64,000 bases of DNA from Siphonodentalium dalli. Lineage: Eukaryota; Mollusca; Scaphopoda; Gadilida; Siphonodentaliidae. The position numbers were made by a program, and so were the translations under genes. Positions 10,899-21,605 of the stretch are shown here, in pieces. The notes under the pieces were generated by a model. That model had not been told where the DNA came from, did not search any database, and saw nothing but the letters and a program-made list of their open reading frames with translations. The stretch lies in contig CP136062.1 of NCBI GenBank assembly GCA_032622095.1, positions 38,626,918-38,690,917 on the forward strand. Reading direction: 5' to 3'. Within the stretch, counting starts at the first letter, position 1. Each line of letters opens with the position of its first letter.

Positions 10899-10965
10899 CA
10901 GTAATGCTCAAAGTAATTGACCCCTCAACCACAGCAGAATTATGGGTAACATTTCAGGATTTTGT
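10899..10965. repeat. Solo arm of the palindromic 175-bp MITE
   Basis: CAGTAATGCTCAAAGTAATT followed by GACC, CACAGCAGAATTATGGGTA and CAGGATTTT matches the left arm of the palindromic units at 38956-39790. Only one arm is present. Confidence 0.85.
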
Positions 10966-10984
10966 CGAAAATATGGCTTGTTGC

Positions 10985-11172
10985 CATTCATCGGAAAGCA
11001 TTCTACTAACATCGACGAAAATCTGAAGCAAATCGACCGTATAACACTCAACAGAAAACATCGTCAGAACTACACTCAAATGTAAATATTTACTACTCGA
11101 TTCTGGACGCATCTATCGGCGATAAACTAACGAAAACGATTTCGCCATCGAGATTCACTGCATTTAATTAAT
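10985..11172 (+). repeat. Uninterrupted copy of the dispersed repeat (empty TA site)
   Basis: This copy aligns with 6310-6406 joined to 8744-8830. The central GTAAATATTTAC shows the intact TA target that is occupied by a 2.3-kb element in the other copy. Confidence 0.8.
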
Positions 11173-13166
11173 ACTAGCAGGGTTACCCGGCGTTGCCCAG
11201 GTTAAAGTAATATGAAACCCTTTGCATATTACGGATATATGATTGGAATAGGGGATACTCTAGTTCAAAGCGTTACACTTATTCTCATAAATTATATACC
11301 CAAATAGCATCACAAAACATGATTCTTACACACGGAATATAAGTAGTAGCTCACCTTGTTGGATCGGAGCGATTGTCATTTTGTGTATCGCGATTAATCC
11401 GTCCCACCAATAAAGAACTATTTATTTATTTACAACTGCGTAAACTTCAACGTTATAACATGAACATGAGCACATTAGTTCGCAAAAATAAAAGACAATT
11501 GAGTTTAACATATAGAGGATCTAAAGCGAGTCCCATGTTTATAGCGAAATTTGCAAAACGAGTCCAGTAAATTAGGTCTGGATCGAGCCTTTGGCGAGGT
11601 CAAGACCTAATTTATCGGACGAGTTTTGTAAATTGCGCTATAAACTGTGGACGATTTGTAGATTCTATTTATTACATGATCCAAAAACTCTACAAAACAT
11701 CCATAATAAATCAAAAAATGGGACGATAAACTAACATCTGCTTCTATGAGACATGCGATGACGTTTCACGGAAGTATGCGTTGTTTGTCCACGTAACGAA
11801 ATAGTCCCAGATAAATAAAGACTCTTTGGCGTATTTTAAGGCGTATATTAAGGTGTACCACTTACACGGGGGTGTTATTGCTTGTTGGAAAAATATTGGA
11901 AGCCATAGTATTTTGAGACATACCGTATGTAAAGTAAATAGACGACAAACCGGATGTCAAAGGTTACCTGGCACTATTTCTTGTTATCAAACGAACGTTT
12001 AATATCAGAATTTATAGAATGGGTTTATTGAATGGAATAAGGGTAGGATCATGTAATAAAGAGACGTATCAATCTAGTGAGTTTGACTAAGATTTTGATG
12101 ACACCTGGTTATCAAATCTCCAGATACAGATACTTTAATGATACAGATACTTTAATGAAATGTCCCAGTGCTCTGTTCATTGTGCTATAAACTGGCTAAT
12201 AATAATCAGTTTAAACGAAATGTTGCTATGCTACTATATCAACTGCATGTGCCCGACACAGAATGATATTTTGAGTTTTTGTATGTTAGGCGATGAGTCT
12301 GTTCTAAACATGAATGATATCCTCTGTATTTTGGGCAGATATAACATTGTCAGATGTCAGTATTGGAGGATCCTGAAAAGTAATGTGCCACTGACTCCGT
12401 TTTCTTTTATCTCAGACATTATAATCGACGGCACACTGTGACCACAATTGTTGAACAGGCCTTATATGCATTTCCATATCTCTTGTAACTTTTGTGTGGA
12501 AACTATAATGAATGGGGCAGACTCAATTGTCTTATAATATTAAATTGAGCTATTCTAGTATTTTAACATGCACCATTATCTTCCTCGCAAAATGTTACCA
12601 CAGTTTGAACGCATTGGTGTCACCTCGATTGTACCCGTGAAGTTATATATAGATCACATACAGACATACATATATTTGCAAATATATCTAGGCACCAAAA
12701 TTAATGTGACATTTTACGTACGATTTGATTCCTCGCATTAAACATAAATATGTATAAGTTTGGTGCTAATCGGCGACTAAACAATTTTGTTTTATCAAAT
12801 TGAGTGCCCACCCACAACATCTCGCACACAAACAACACCAATATAGCGTCTTTAAATCACATGATTTGATTCCTCATATATCGTGTATAAGAATGTGTAT
12901 CAATTTGGTGCAAATTGGCGCTAAAATGATATCAATGTTGGTGCCGCTCTCCCTTTCAGTACACCCCTGTACAACAAATTACTACTTTCAACAAGGTTAT
13001 TCTACATTTGTGTTTGATCACCCTACTGGAGTGTTTCACATCATTTTACGTCAAGATCTGCTATAGATGAGGCCCACAACCTGGCTGCCGAAAGTCAAAT
13101 ACATGGAACACATCTAGTTTTAGGTTGATACTTGTGTAACTATTCCCCAGGTCATGTCAAACGTTG
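11173..13166 (+). repeat. ACTAGCAGGG-type dispersed repeat, copy a
   Basis: Begins ACTAGCAGGGTTACCCGGCG followed by TTGCCCAGG, a start shared with the copy at 13608. It continues through recognisable blocks such as GGATCGGAGCGATTGTCATT and GATTCCTCRTATC. From about 12730 there are iterated TTTGGTGCTAATCGGCGACT phrases. Similar starts are seen in dispersed repeats of many invertebrates, but I cannot assign a superfamily. No transposase or RT is visible. The small ORFs (11373-11570, 12160-12441, 12800-13066) are not supported as genes. Confidence 0.75.
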
Positions 13167-13606
13167 AAGGCCCATTTAATTTTCGAGTCTCTGATTATTT
13201 TTTGTATAGTGCTTTGATATACGGTTTAAATGACAATCTATGCCATGAAATACTATTAAAATACTATTAATTCGTCACAATTTGAAACGTCTGTCTCAGA
13301 AGGTGCCCATAGAGAAATAGAGAAACAGTTGATATCATAGAAAGATTCCCCCCGTTATGGATCCCATATTGCAACATAATTCAAACTAAAAAATGTGTTT
13401 TCAATGGAAGGGGGTAACTCTATCTTTAAGATATATCCCCCTCCATTGAAAATAATACTTTGCACTGCAAAACAGATGAAACTTAAGCACATAAACAGGT
13501 CGGTAACTCAACAAAAACATGTTCAGTTTATTACACCGAATAAGTTGATAATGCAATATTGTGACGCTTCCTCGTTCAAATGGTATATAATATGGCATAT
13601 ATTTTA
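13167..13606. mobile_element. MITE of the AAGGCCCA family (one end)
   Basis: Starts AAGGCCCATTTAATTTTCGA and shares GATTATTTTTTGTATAG and other blocks with the complement of 17869-18328. It contains a self-complementary GGGGGTAACTCTATCTTTAA and TCCCCCTCCATTG segment. The right end abuts the next repeat, so it may be truncated. Confidence 0.65.
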
Positions 13607-13607
13607 T

Positions 13608-16420
13608 ACTAGCAGGGTTACCCGGCGTTGCCCAGGTTAACGTGGTGTGAAACCCTCTGCATATTGTGGATATCTGGTGGAATAGAGGATACTTTTGTTC
13701 AAAGCGTTACACATATTGTCATAAATTATATATCCAAAATACCATCACAAAACATGATTCTTACACACGGAATATAAGTAGTAGCTCACCTTGTCGGATC
13801 GGAGCGATTGTCATTTTGTTTATCGCGATTAATATGTCCCACCAATAAAGAACCATTTATTTATTTACAACTGCGTATACTTCAGACGTTATAACATGAA
13901 CATCATAAACACATTAGTTCGCAAAAATAAAAGATGACAATTAGGTTTTACATAGAGATGTATCAATCAATCTAGTGGGTTTGACTAAGATTTTGAGGAC
14001 ACCTGGTTATCATATCTCCATGAAGATACAGATGTTTTAAAGAAATGTCCAGGTGCTCCTCTGTGCATTGTGCTATGTACTGACTAATTATTCTCTGCTT
14101 AAAAGAAATGTTGCTATGCAGCTATATCAGCTACATGTGCCCCGACACAGAGCGAGATTTTGAGTTGTTTATTATGTTAGGCGATGAGTCTGTTCTAAAA
14201 TATGAAAGATATCCTCTGTATATTGGGCAGATATAACCTCGTCAGATGTCAGTATTGGATCCTGATCTGTTTTCTTTCATCTCAGAAGAAATTATATTTG
14301 ACGGCACACTGTGACCACTATTGTTGAACGGGCCTTCTATAAATTTCCATATCTCTTGTAATTTTTTTGTGGAAAATATATTGAATGGGCAAACTAAATT
14401 GTGTTATAATATTAACATGAGCTATTCTAATATTTTAACATGTACCATTATCTTCCTCGTAAAAGGTTACCACTATTAGAACGCCTTGGTACCACCTCGA
14501 TTGTACCCCGTGAAGTTATATATAGAACAAATAGACATATATTTGCAAATATATCTAGGCACCAAATGTGACGTTTTTAATACACACGATTTGATTCCTC
14601 GTATCATTTGAGAAGAACGTGTATGAATTTGATGTTAATTGGCACTAAACATATTTCTATCAGTTGTGGTGACCAGCCCGTCCCTATCTCGGACTCAAGC
14701 GGTGCCACATTTGACATCATTAAACCACAAACTTAGCTCAGTATAGAGATTAGTATATATAAAATTGTTGAAAATTGGCGAGTATACAAATTGGTATCAA
14801 ATTTAGGGTCCCATAACTCTAACCCAAATGATACCAATTTGGCGTCATTAAATTACACGATTAGATTCCTCGTATCACGAAGAAGAATATCTATCAAGTC
14901 TGGTGGAAATCGGCGCTAAACATATTGTTTATCTATTTCTGTGTCTCTCTCGCCCTCTGTGGACCCCTGTCTCGAATGTCACCACGTTTGACATCTTTAA
15001 ACCACACAATTAGACTCTTGATATCATGGAGATAAATATTTATAAGTTTGGTGCTAATCGGGGACTAAACCCTTTTTTTTATCAAAGTTATGCCCATCCC
15101 ACACCCACACCATCTCTCACACAAACAGCACCAATATAGCGTCTTTAAATCACATGATTGAATTCCTCGTGCCATGGATAAGAACGTGTATCAATTTGGT
15201 GGATTTTGGCGCTAAAATTATTTTTATCAATGTTGTTGCCCCTCATCCTTTCTCGAATGACGCTACTTTTGACAGCAGTAAGCTTGTATAAGTTTTTGTA
15301 TAAAATTGGCGAGTATACAAATTCGTATCAAATTTATTGCCCCCATATCTCTCATCCAAACGGCACCAATTTGGCTTATCTAAACCACACGATTAGTCTT
15401 TCTCGTATCACGGAGAATATGTATCAATCTGGTGGAAATAAGCGCTAAACATATTGTTGATCTTTTTTGTGTTCCTCTCACCCTCTATGCATCTTGACTC
15501 GAATGGCCCCACTTGTGAGAGCTTGTGGCATCCTTAAACCACACAATTAGACTCCTGATATCATGGAGATGATTATTGATAAATCTGGTAAACCAATTTT
15601 GGTTAAATTTAGTGCCCACTAACCCTCATCTCTCACACAAACATAGCATCTTGAAATCACACGATCAGACTCTTCGTATTATGGATAAGAACGTGTATCA
15701 CTTTGGTGGAAATTGACGTAAAAATTATTGCGTATCAATGCGTACCCTCTCCCATTCAGTTCAACCCCGATTCGAATAACGCCACTTTTGACAGATTTAA
15801 GCTACGCCATTAGACTCCCCATACCATGGGGATGATATTGTATATGTGTGGCGGCAATCGGCGACTAAACCCATTCCTATCAAATTGAGTGCCCCTCCCA
15901 CAATATTTCGTCCAAAGACAGCAATTTGGACTTGGCGTCTTTAAATAGCACACTTAAGAGCAGACCTTAGATGCCTACAATCGCTAGAGATTTCGCATTC
16001 ATACTGCAAATAGTTTCGGAGTATTCATTGTATCACGCAGAAGAATATATATAAATTGTGGAAATCCGCGCTAAAATTAGTTTTATCAATTTACCCCCTT
16101 CGGTGTGCCCTGACGCGAAAGGCGCCACGTTTGGCATGTTTAAACAACTCCATTAGATTCATCATATCATGGGAATTATAATAAAAAAAATCCGTGGCAA
16201 TCGGCGGCAAAACAAATTTCTACCCCTCCCCTTTTTCTGCCCCTGACAACGGCGTCACTTTGGAAAATTCTAACCTACACCATTATCTTTCTCGTAATAA
16301 GTTACCCCTAGTAGACCGTTTGGTGCAATCTAGATGGTCCCTCGGCGCTAAACTTAGTTGATCAATTTTGGTGCCACTCCCCCCTTCTGCTTTTGACATA
16401 TTTAAACTATCTATTGCATG
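13608..16420 (+). repeat. ACTAGCAGGG-type dispersed repeat, copy b, with expanded internal iterations
   Basis: A diverged direct copy of 11173-13166. The phrase TGGTGGAAATCGGCGCTAAA, with preceding CGTATCACGGAGAAGAAT, recurs at roughly 14890, 15190, 15425, 15690, 16055 and further at irregular spacing. Copy a has only about two such phrases. This suggests internal expansion by unequal exchange or successive insertion. It is non-coding, and the short ORF at 15206-15448 is a reading of the repeat. Confidence 0.7.
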
Positions 16421-16429
16421 TGGGTCTCT

Positions 16430-17240
16430 TCTGACGTCATTGTTATGTTTTGTCTCACTATAACTGAGGACTAACGAGTGTATACGTTTCTATAATTTAT
16501 TATACAATACTCCCTAAGCGCGACTGCTTTTATATATAGCAGAGAACCAGGAGCACGTGTTAGTGCAGCATGCAAACAAGTCATGAATATTAATGAGTTT
16601 GTATAGTAGAAGATGGAGATGTCCCGATATATAACACCTCCCCGTTTTAACGAAAGATAGAGCGACAGTATGTTAAAGAGGAATGATACATAAATGGAAG
16701 GTGATACATCGAAATGTTGCCTCTTTCAATTTACTGTTTAGTAAATCCTACTTCTGACACCATGTTATGTTTGGTCTCTCTAAACATGAGGACTAACGAG
16801 TGTATACGTTTCTATAATTTATTATACAATGTTAGTGCAGCATGAAAACGATTCATGAATATTAATGAGTTAGTATAGTAGAAGATGGAGATGTCCCGAT
16901 ATATAACATATCCTCGTTTTTACGAAAGATAGAGCGACAGTATCCTAAAGAGGAAAGATACAAAAATGGAAGGTGATTCATCGAAATGTTGCCTCATTCA
17001 ATTTACAGTTTAGTACATCCCACTTCTGACACCAGGTTATGTTTTGTCTCTCATTAACTGAGGACTAACGAGTGTATACGTTTCTATAATTTATTATACA
17101 ATGTTCCCTAAGCGCGCGACTGTTTTTATAGTAGAGAAGCTGGAGCACGTGTTAGTGCAGCATGCACACGATTCATGAATATTAATGAGTTAGTATAGTA
17201 TAGTATAGAAGATGGAGATGTCCCGATATATAACAGTCAT
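16430..17240 (+). repeat. About 320-bp tandem repeat, 2.7 units, LTR-like composition
   Basis: GAGGACTAACGAGTGTATAC occurs at about 16467, 16788 and 17060 (spacing 321 and 272). The middle unit lacks a segment of about 50 bp with a TATATATAG box. Each unit runs from TGTTATGTTTKGTCTC to TTCTGACACCA. TG...CA ends and an internal TATA-like box resemble a small LTR, but no internal retroelement coding sequence lies between the units. The LTR origin is only a suggestion. Confidence 0.8.
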
Positions 17241-17379
17241 CATTGACCAAAATTTGGGTTTATACACCGTTACTATATATCGATGCTGATTGGCTATTCG
17301 CAAGAGCCGACATAATACAAAATGTTATCCGCCCCAGTGATGGTTATATTTTCTGACATTTGCTACTGAAAGGCAAAAT

Positions 17380-17520
17380 CCGTCGTCTATCTATATCTTT
17401 ATTTGCGAATGTCTGTCTGTCTTCTATTCACGGGGGACCATCTAGATGGCACCAAAGGGGTCTAACATGGGTAACTATTTACGAGGAAGATAATGGTGCG
17501 GGTTAGTATTTTCTAAAATG
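17380..17520 (-). repeat. Inverted fragment of the ACTAGCAGGG-type repeat end
   Basis: The complement of 17440-17520 (ATTATCTTCCTCGTAA and ATCTAGATGGTCCC) matches 16265-16340. The adjacent TCTATCTATATC and GTCTGTCTGTCT short microsatellite is of the kind often found at the end of such repeats. Confidence 0.65.
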
Positions 17521-17868
17521 ACGCTGTAACAGCGGTACTCGGTCCAAGATCAGCATCATTCAAACCGACACACCATGCTGCTGTAGTCCGAGAAGACTTG
17601 GTCTACTGGGCGACAAAAACATTCATCTGAATGAATGAAAATAGGTTCAACTGTTTCAACCATTGCTCTGTTGTCGGCGATACCCTCCGGTCTCCGGTCG
17701 GCGACACCGAGTTAACGGGTGGTGGTGAGAACATTCAACACTAGACGAAATGTGATGTTTTCAGATTTGGCGATTTCATGTAGTTTCCATGTATCGAATA
17801 TACGTCACATTTACGATGCGTTTATTCTTATATTAGCAGTTTCTGTATTCTTCACGTTTTATTGGGTC

Positions 17869-18328
17869 TAAAGGCCCACTTAATTTTCGAACCTCCAGAT
17901 TACTTTATATAAAATATATGCTATATTATATATCATTTTAAATCTCCAAGACATTGTATTATCAACTTATCCGGTGTAATAACATGTGGTCATGTTTTTG
18001 TTGAGTTGCCAACGCGTTTTGTCATAAAGATTGAAGTAAAAATCAGTATTATTTCCAATGCAGGGGGAATAACTCTATATATTAAAGATAGAGTTCTTCC
18101 CCTTTCATTGAAAAAGTTTGAATTCCCTTGCGTTATGTGTGCCAGAAAGGGGGTGGGGTCTTTAGCAGTTTTCTATTTCTCTGTGGGCATCTTCTGTGAC
18201 ACAGATGTTTCAAATAGTGATGAATTATAGCATTTTAATCATATTTTATGGCATAGATTGTTATTAAAACCGAATATAAGTAACTATACAAAAAATAATC
18301 GGCGACTCAAAAATTGAGTGGGCCTTTA
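17869..18328. mobile_element. 460-bp MITE, AAGGCCCA family, both ends present
   Basis: Ends TAAAGGCCCACTTAATTTT and GAGTGGGCCTTTA are inverted with few mismatches. The internal GGGGGAATAACTCTATA/TATATTAAAGATAGAGTTCT segment is self-complementary. It belongs to the same family as 13167-13606 and 26352-26766. The ORF at 18006-18230 is fortuitous. Confidence 0.82.
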
Positions 18329-18660
18329 AATCCCAAGTATTCGCCTACATCTGGAGGTTATTCTGGCACATCATATCTCACTATCAATGTATTAATCCTT
18401 TCAGTACCACGGGCCGATCACGTCGGCCCTAATTTATGGTCTGTAAAAAAAACAAAAAGCAAACAAACTGGATAAAACCTTAGGGGCATGTTGCAACTCA
18501 AAACTATCACCAAGAATTCATAGTAATAAGTTTGATGCCCATGATAAACGTAAGATTCCCTGGCACTAAACCTACAAAATAAGTATATTAAAGAATATAA
18601 TAAAAAAATATTAAAATTGTACAAAATTCTAAAAAATAATAACTGATGAAAAATTGTTAG

Positions 18661-18722
18661 GCCAATGCATTCTCTTATATATGCGAGGCGACCTATGGTC
18701 GACTCGCATATATGAGAGAATG
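18661..18722 (-). repeat. 69-nt hairpin module (copy 6), truncated by a foldback insertion
   Basis: The module starts GCCAATGCATTCTC and ends after GAGAGAATG. The expected CATTGG is missing. CACAGGGTA, which normally follows the module, is found at about 19650, beyond the foldback element, so the module was split by that insertion. Confidence 0.8.
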
Positions 18723-19634
18723 TAGTAACTGACGAGTTTTGTGGTAGCTCACGAGTTATGTAGCAACAATCGACGAGTTTTGTGGTAGCTCACGAGTTTT
18801 GTAGTAAAATCGACGAGTTATGTAGTAATTTGTGTTACGAGTTTTGTAGTAAAACATCGACGAGTTTTGTAGTCAAAAACAAGCTAACGAGTTTTGTAGT
18901 AATACTCGTCGAGTTCTGTAGCAACAATTTTTAGTCAGTTTCACAGGCGGGTTTGGACTTATAATACAATCGTATATAGTAAATGCAATGTTTTTTTGTG
19001 TAAGTGTTTGTGTGGTGGACGTTAATGACGTTGTAGCTCAACTTGATGTTGGTCCCTCGTCACTGCTGCTTCGTTTCTCATCAGATCTGAGCCAAACTTC
19101 GTACCTAGAAGTACTATGGCCATGTTATTAACGTCAGACGTCGCGTCCTATTTCTTAATACCATGTTGTATTTGGTGAAATAGAATAAACTATCTATCGT
19201 GGTGGAAAACCAAATGTGGTTCGTAATTTTTCTCTCAGTGCATAATGGATTCGCGGCTTGTGCACTTTAAGAAATAAACGCAACCAACAGTAACCGTGAA
19301 ACAAAAGAGAGCGGCGAGTCATGCATGCGTACCATACAGTTATTGTTGCCAATAATCGTTTCACTTTGTTTTTGCAATATAGACAACTCTACGCCACCTC
19401 TTGGTTCTTGGTTCGTTCTTGGGGATACCCATGTGATTTGACAAAGTAACACTCTGCATATTCAATCATAATACATGTAGTTGAAAAATTAAAGAAAAAA
19501 AAACCTCGTTAGCTTGTTTTTTTACTACAAAACTCGTCGATATTTTACTACAAAACTCGTAACCTGAAATTACTACATAACTCGTCGATTTTACTACAAA
19601 ACTCGTGAGCTACCACAAAACTCGTCAGTTACTA
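18723..19634. mobile_element. Foldback element with TACTACAAAACTCGTCGA arrays as TIRs
   Basis: The left arm (18723-18935) contains about eight copies of CGACGAGTTTTGTAGTAA with short variable spacers. The right arm (19505-19634) contains the complementary motif about six times. The outermost 14 bp (TAGTAACTGACGAG) are perfectly inverted. The loop is about 570 bp of unrelated sequence; its ORF (19267-19452, minus) has no recognised features. Arms built of iterated short motifs are characteristic of foldback-type elements. Confidence 0.88.
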
Positions 19635-19679
19635 CATAACTCGGCGTAACACAGGGTATATGGGTTGATACAAAAATCG

Positions 19680-19990
19680 GACTTGTGTTATTTCGAATAT
19701 AATTTATACCTATATTGCACGTATATGTGAAATTTAACGCATCCATAATGTGTTATATTTCGAAAATAAATGCACGTAAATTGCACGTATATTTGAAATT
19801 TAAAGCAACAATAAATGTGTTATTTGGTATATAAATTCACACAAACTGCACGCATATTTGAAATTTAACGCATTCATAAATGTGTTATTTAGAAAATAAT
19901 TCATCCGTAAATAACACCTATATTTTAAATCGAACGTGCGCGTATTTTCCACGTAAATGTTGAAGAATACGTGTCCGTAAATACAACGTA
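19680..19990. repeat. About 65-bp degenerate tandem repeat, four units
   Basis: Units of the form GTGTTATTTCGAAAATAAAT, GCACGTATATTTGAAATTTA and ACGCAT repeat at about 19685, 19750, 19815 and 19880. They lie just upstream of the sulfotransferase exon, in its presumed intron. Confidence 0.75.
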
Positions 19991-20097
19991 TTATTAGGTC
20001 ACTTGTTTTGGAAATTGATATGATCCGTAATTAAATTCCAAATTTGGTGCAGGGCGGTTGACTAATATTCCTGAAAGTTCATGCTGCTTTGAATTTT

Positions 20098-20120
20098 CTT
20101 CTCCTGCTCACTTTCCACAG
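20098..20120 (+). promoter_or_regulatory. Splice acceptor of the sulfotransferase exon
   Basis: A pyrimidine-rich stretch (TTCTTCTCCTGCTCACTTTC) followed by CACAG ends at 20120. A branch-point-like TGACTAAT lies about 60 nt upstream. This makes the in-frame ATG at 20058 intronic rather than a start codon. Confidence 0.75.
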
Positions 20121-21053
20121 GTGACGGTGATGAAGCTGATCGAAGCCAGGTGCCGGAACTCTGACGCAATATCTGGTAGAGCGAATACCGTAATTTACTG
20201 GACTAACTTGAAATCTGCTCTGTGCGTGGTTCCAAAAGCAGCAAGCACACTACTGCGCTCGGGAATATCGGACGAGTTGGAATCAAGAGTGGGAAAGCCG
20301 ATGGTGGCCAAGGTCAAGGTCTGGAGTAGCCCGGATGTGTTCCGATACATGTTTGTGCGAAATCCTTGGTCGAGGTTATGGTCTGGATATGTCGATAAAT
20401 TGGTGATGCTCGGATTCAGAAATAACAAATTCCCAATCTTCAATGCATTGAATCTGGGCGATTGTAGTATAATTCCAACATTCGCAGAATTTATTGCATA
20501 TCTCGCTAACCACGAGAACAATCCGGGAGTTATTAACCAGCATTGGGCCCCGATCACGTTGTTGTGTGATCCCTGTTACTTTAAACCTCATTTCGTTGGT
20601 AAATTGGAAACTTTCGACGATGACCTGAAGTACATTGGACAAAAGCTTCACATTACTGACGAGATTCGTATTGCAAACGACAAAGAAGGTAAAGCTAGGA
20701 ACAAATTCTTGATCCCAAATCAACTCAATTTTTACCTCAATAACAATGCATCGTGTGGCCTGTCTATTATGGGAATTTTGCATCGGATTTGGGTTGCTAG
20801 CATACTGACAGGTCGCATAAACAACAAAGCAGTCTTCCCCCAGGCTGAGCTCGAAGCGATCCAACCATTTACATTACAGCGATCGGATCTTATCGTTGAC
20901 ATATTTAAAAAGTACAGCCTTGAGGGGGAGGCTCGACGAGCGCAGAAGAATCTTCTACGAGATAATGCCTACGCGGAAATTCCAGACGACCTTAAATCGC
21001 GCATCAGACGAATGTATAATGACGACTTTACGTTGTTTGGATACGACCCGTGA
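20121..21053 (+). CDS. Carbohydrate sulfotransferase (HNK-1ST/CHST8-14-like), 3' terminal coding exon
   Basis: The product transfers sulfate from PAPS to a glycan hydroxyl in the Golgi lumen (family knowledge, Sulfotransfer_2). The open frame runs from 20058 (331 codons), but the acceptor at 20120 places the real exon at codon 22. Numbered on that frame, the 5'-phosphosulfate-binding loop is CVVPKAASTLLR (56-67). The 3'-phosphate-binding motif is RNPWSRLWSGYVDK (101-114). QHWAPITLLCDPC and FVGKLETFDDD (161-189) are family-conserved. The C-terminus YNDDFTLFGYDP is the usual ending. The N-terminal cytosolic tail and signal anchor are missing, so one or more 5' exons must lie upstream; none was recognised. 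Residues 230-270 are unlike common family members. The exact glycan substrate cannot be told. Confidence 0.92.
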   Translation: MTVMKLIEARCRNSDAISGRANTVIYWTNLKSALCVVPKAASTLLRSGISDELESRVGKPMVAKVKVWSSPDVFRYMFVRNPWSRLWSGYVDKLVMLGFRNNKFPIFNALNLGDCSIIPTFAEFIAYLANHENNPGVINQHWAPITLLCDPCYFKPHFVGKLETFDDDLKYIGQKLHITDEIRIANDKEGKARNKFLIPNQLNFYLNNNASCGLSIMGILHRIWVASILTGRINNKAVFPQAELEAIQPFTLQRSDLIVDIFKKYSLEGEARRAQKNLLRDNAYAEIPDDLKSRIRRMYNDDFTLFGYDP

Positions 21054-21094
21054 CGACTGCCATTGTACCTGAAGATTGTCCGTGAACTAGGAAG

Positions 21095-21605
21095 CCACCC
21101 CTTGCCAAGTGGTCCTGCTAATATGCTATGATGCTGGTGGTCCTGCTGAATTGCTATGATGCGAATAGGGCAAACTGATGTCGTTATGAAATAGTACCGT
21201 TATATTTTCTAAAGTTATCATTTTCGCGGTGTTTGACTAATCAGAGCGATTTGAGAAAAAACAGGTGTTCGTATGAAACACTCAAGAACATATATATTTT
21301 TGAAAAATATCATAATGCCTGCGCTGGTGTTCCTAAAATTACGGAATAACCCATCTTGATCATAGTCAATATTCAACAATTTATACATTTAGTATTAAAA
21401 ATATTTCGCAATGAATATATTTTTGAATGTTTGATGCGCATAATGGCTTTTCCTGGATATGTTCAGTTATCGAAACACCGCGATAAAGATAAATTAAACA
21501 AATATAACGGTACTTTTTTATAACAACATAATTTTGCCCTAACATCATCATAGCAATTCAGCAGGACCCAACCGCATCATAGCCGGAACACTTGACCAGG
21601 GGTGG
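21095..21605. mobile_element. 511-bp MITE starting about 40 bp after the sulfotransferase stop
   Basis: The TIRs extend about 110 bp. The left end starts CCACCCCTTGCCAAGTGG and the right, complemented, CCACCCCTGGTCAAGTG. Both continue through TCCTGCTGAATTGCTATGAT and AGGGCAAA. The flanks share AAG. The element probably lies in the 3' UTR of the sulfotransferase and could fold into a long hairpin in that transcript. A related single arm is at 29669. Confidence 0.85.

Larger units (their letters stand above)
1..13166 (+). repeat. Left copy of a >=13 kb direct duplication
   Basis: This segment matches 52056-64000 along its whole length in the same orientation. The offset is 52055 at the start and changes stepwise at indels: 52150 after about 800, 51176 after 2640, 51280 after 5400, and 50836 after 10036. 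Substitutions are sparse by eye. The left boundary lies outside the window. The copy contains no convincing host gene. It is filled by transposable elements and satellites, each listed separately. It is either a recent segmental duplication or an alternative haplotype left in the assembly; the sequence alone cannot decide. Confidence 0.97.

Noticed and set aside
18725-18940. CRISPR-like array of TAGTAAAATCGACGAGTTTT repeats
   Set aside because: Spacers are short and irregular, a complementary array lies 600 bp away, and the DNA is eukaryotic. It is the arm of a foldback element.
20058-20120. In-frame ATG and 21 codons upstream of the sulfotransferase core
   Set aside because: A strong polypyrimidine tract and CAG at 20120 mark a splice acceptor. 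The upstream codons are intronic and include no signal anchor.
20195-20864. Two minus-strand ORFs (120 and 162 codons)
   Set aside because: They lie antisense to the sulfotransferase exon, which has clear family motifs.
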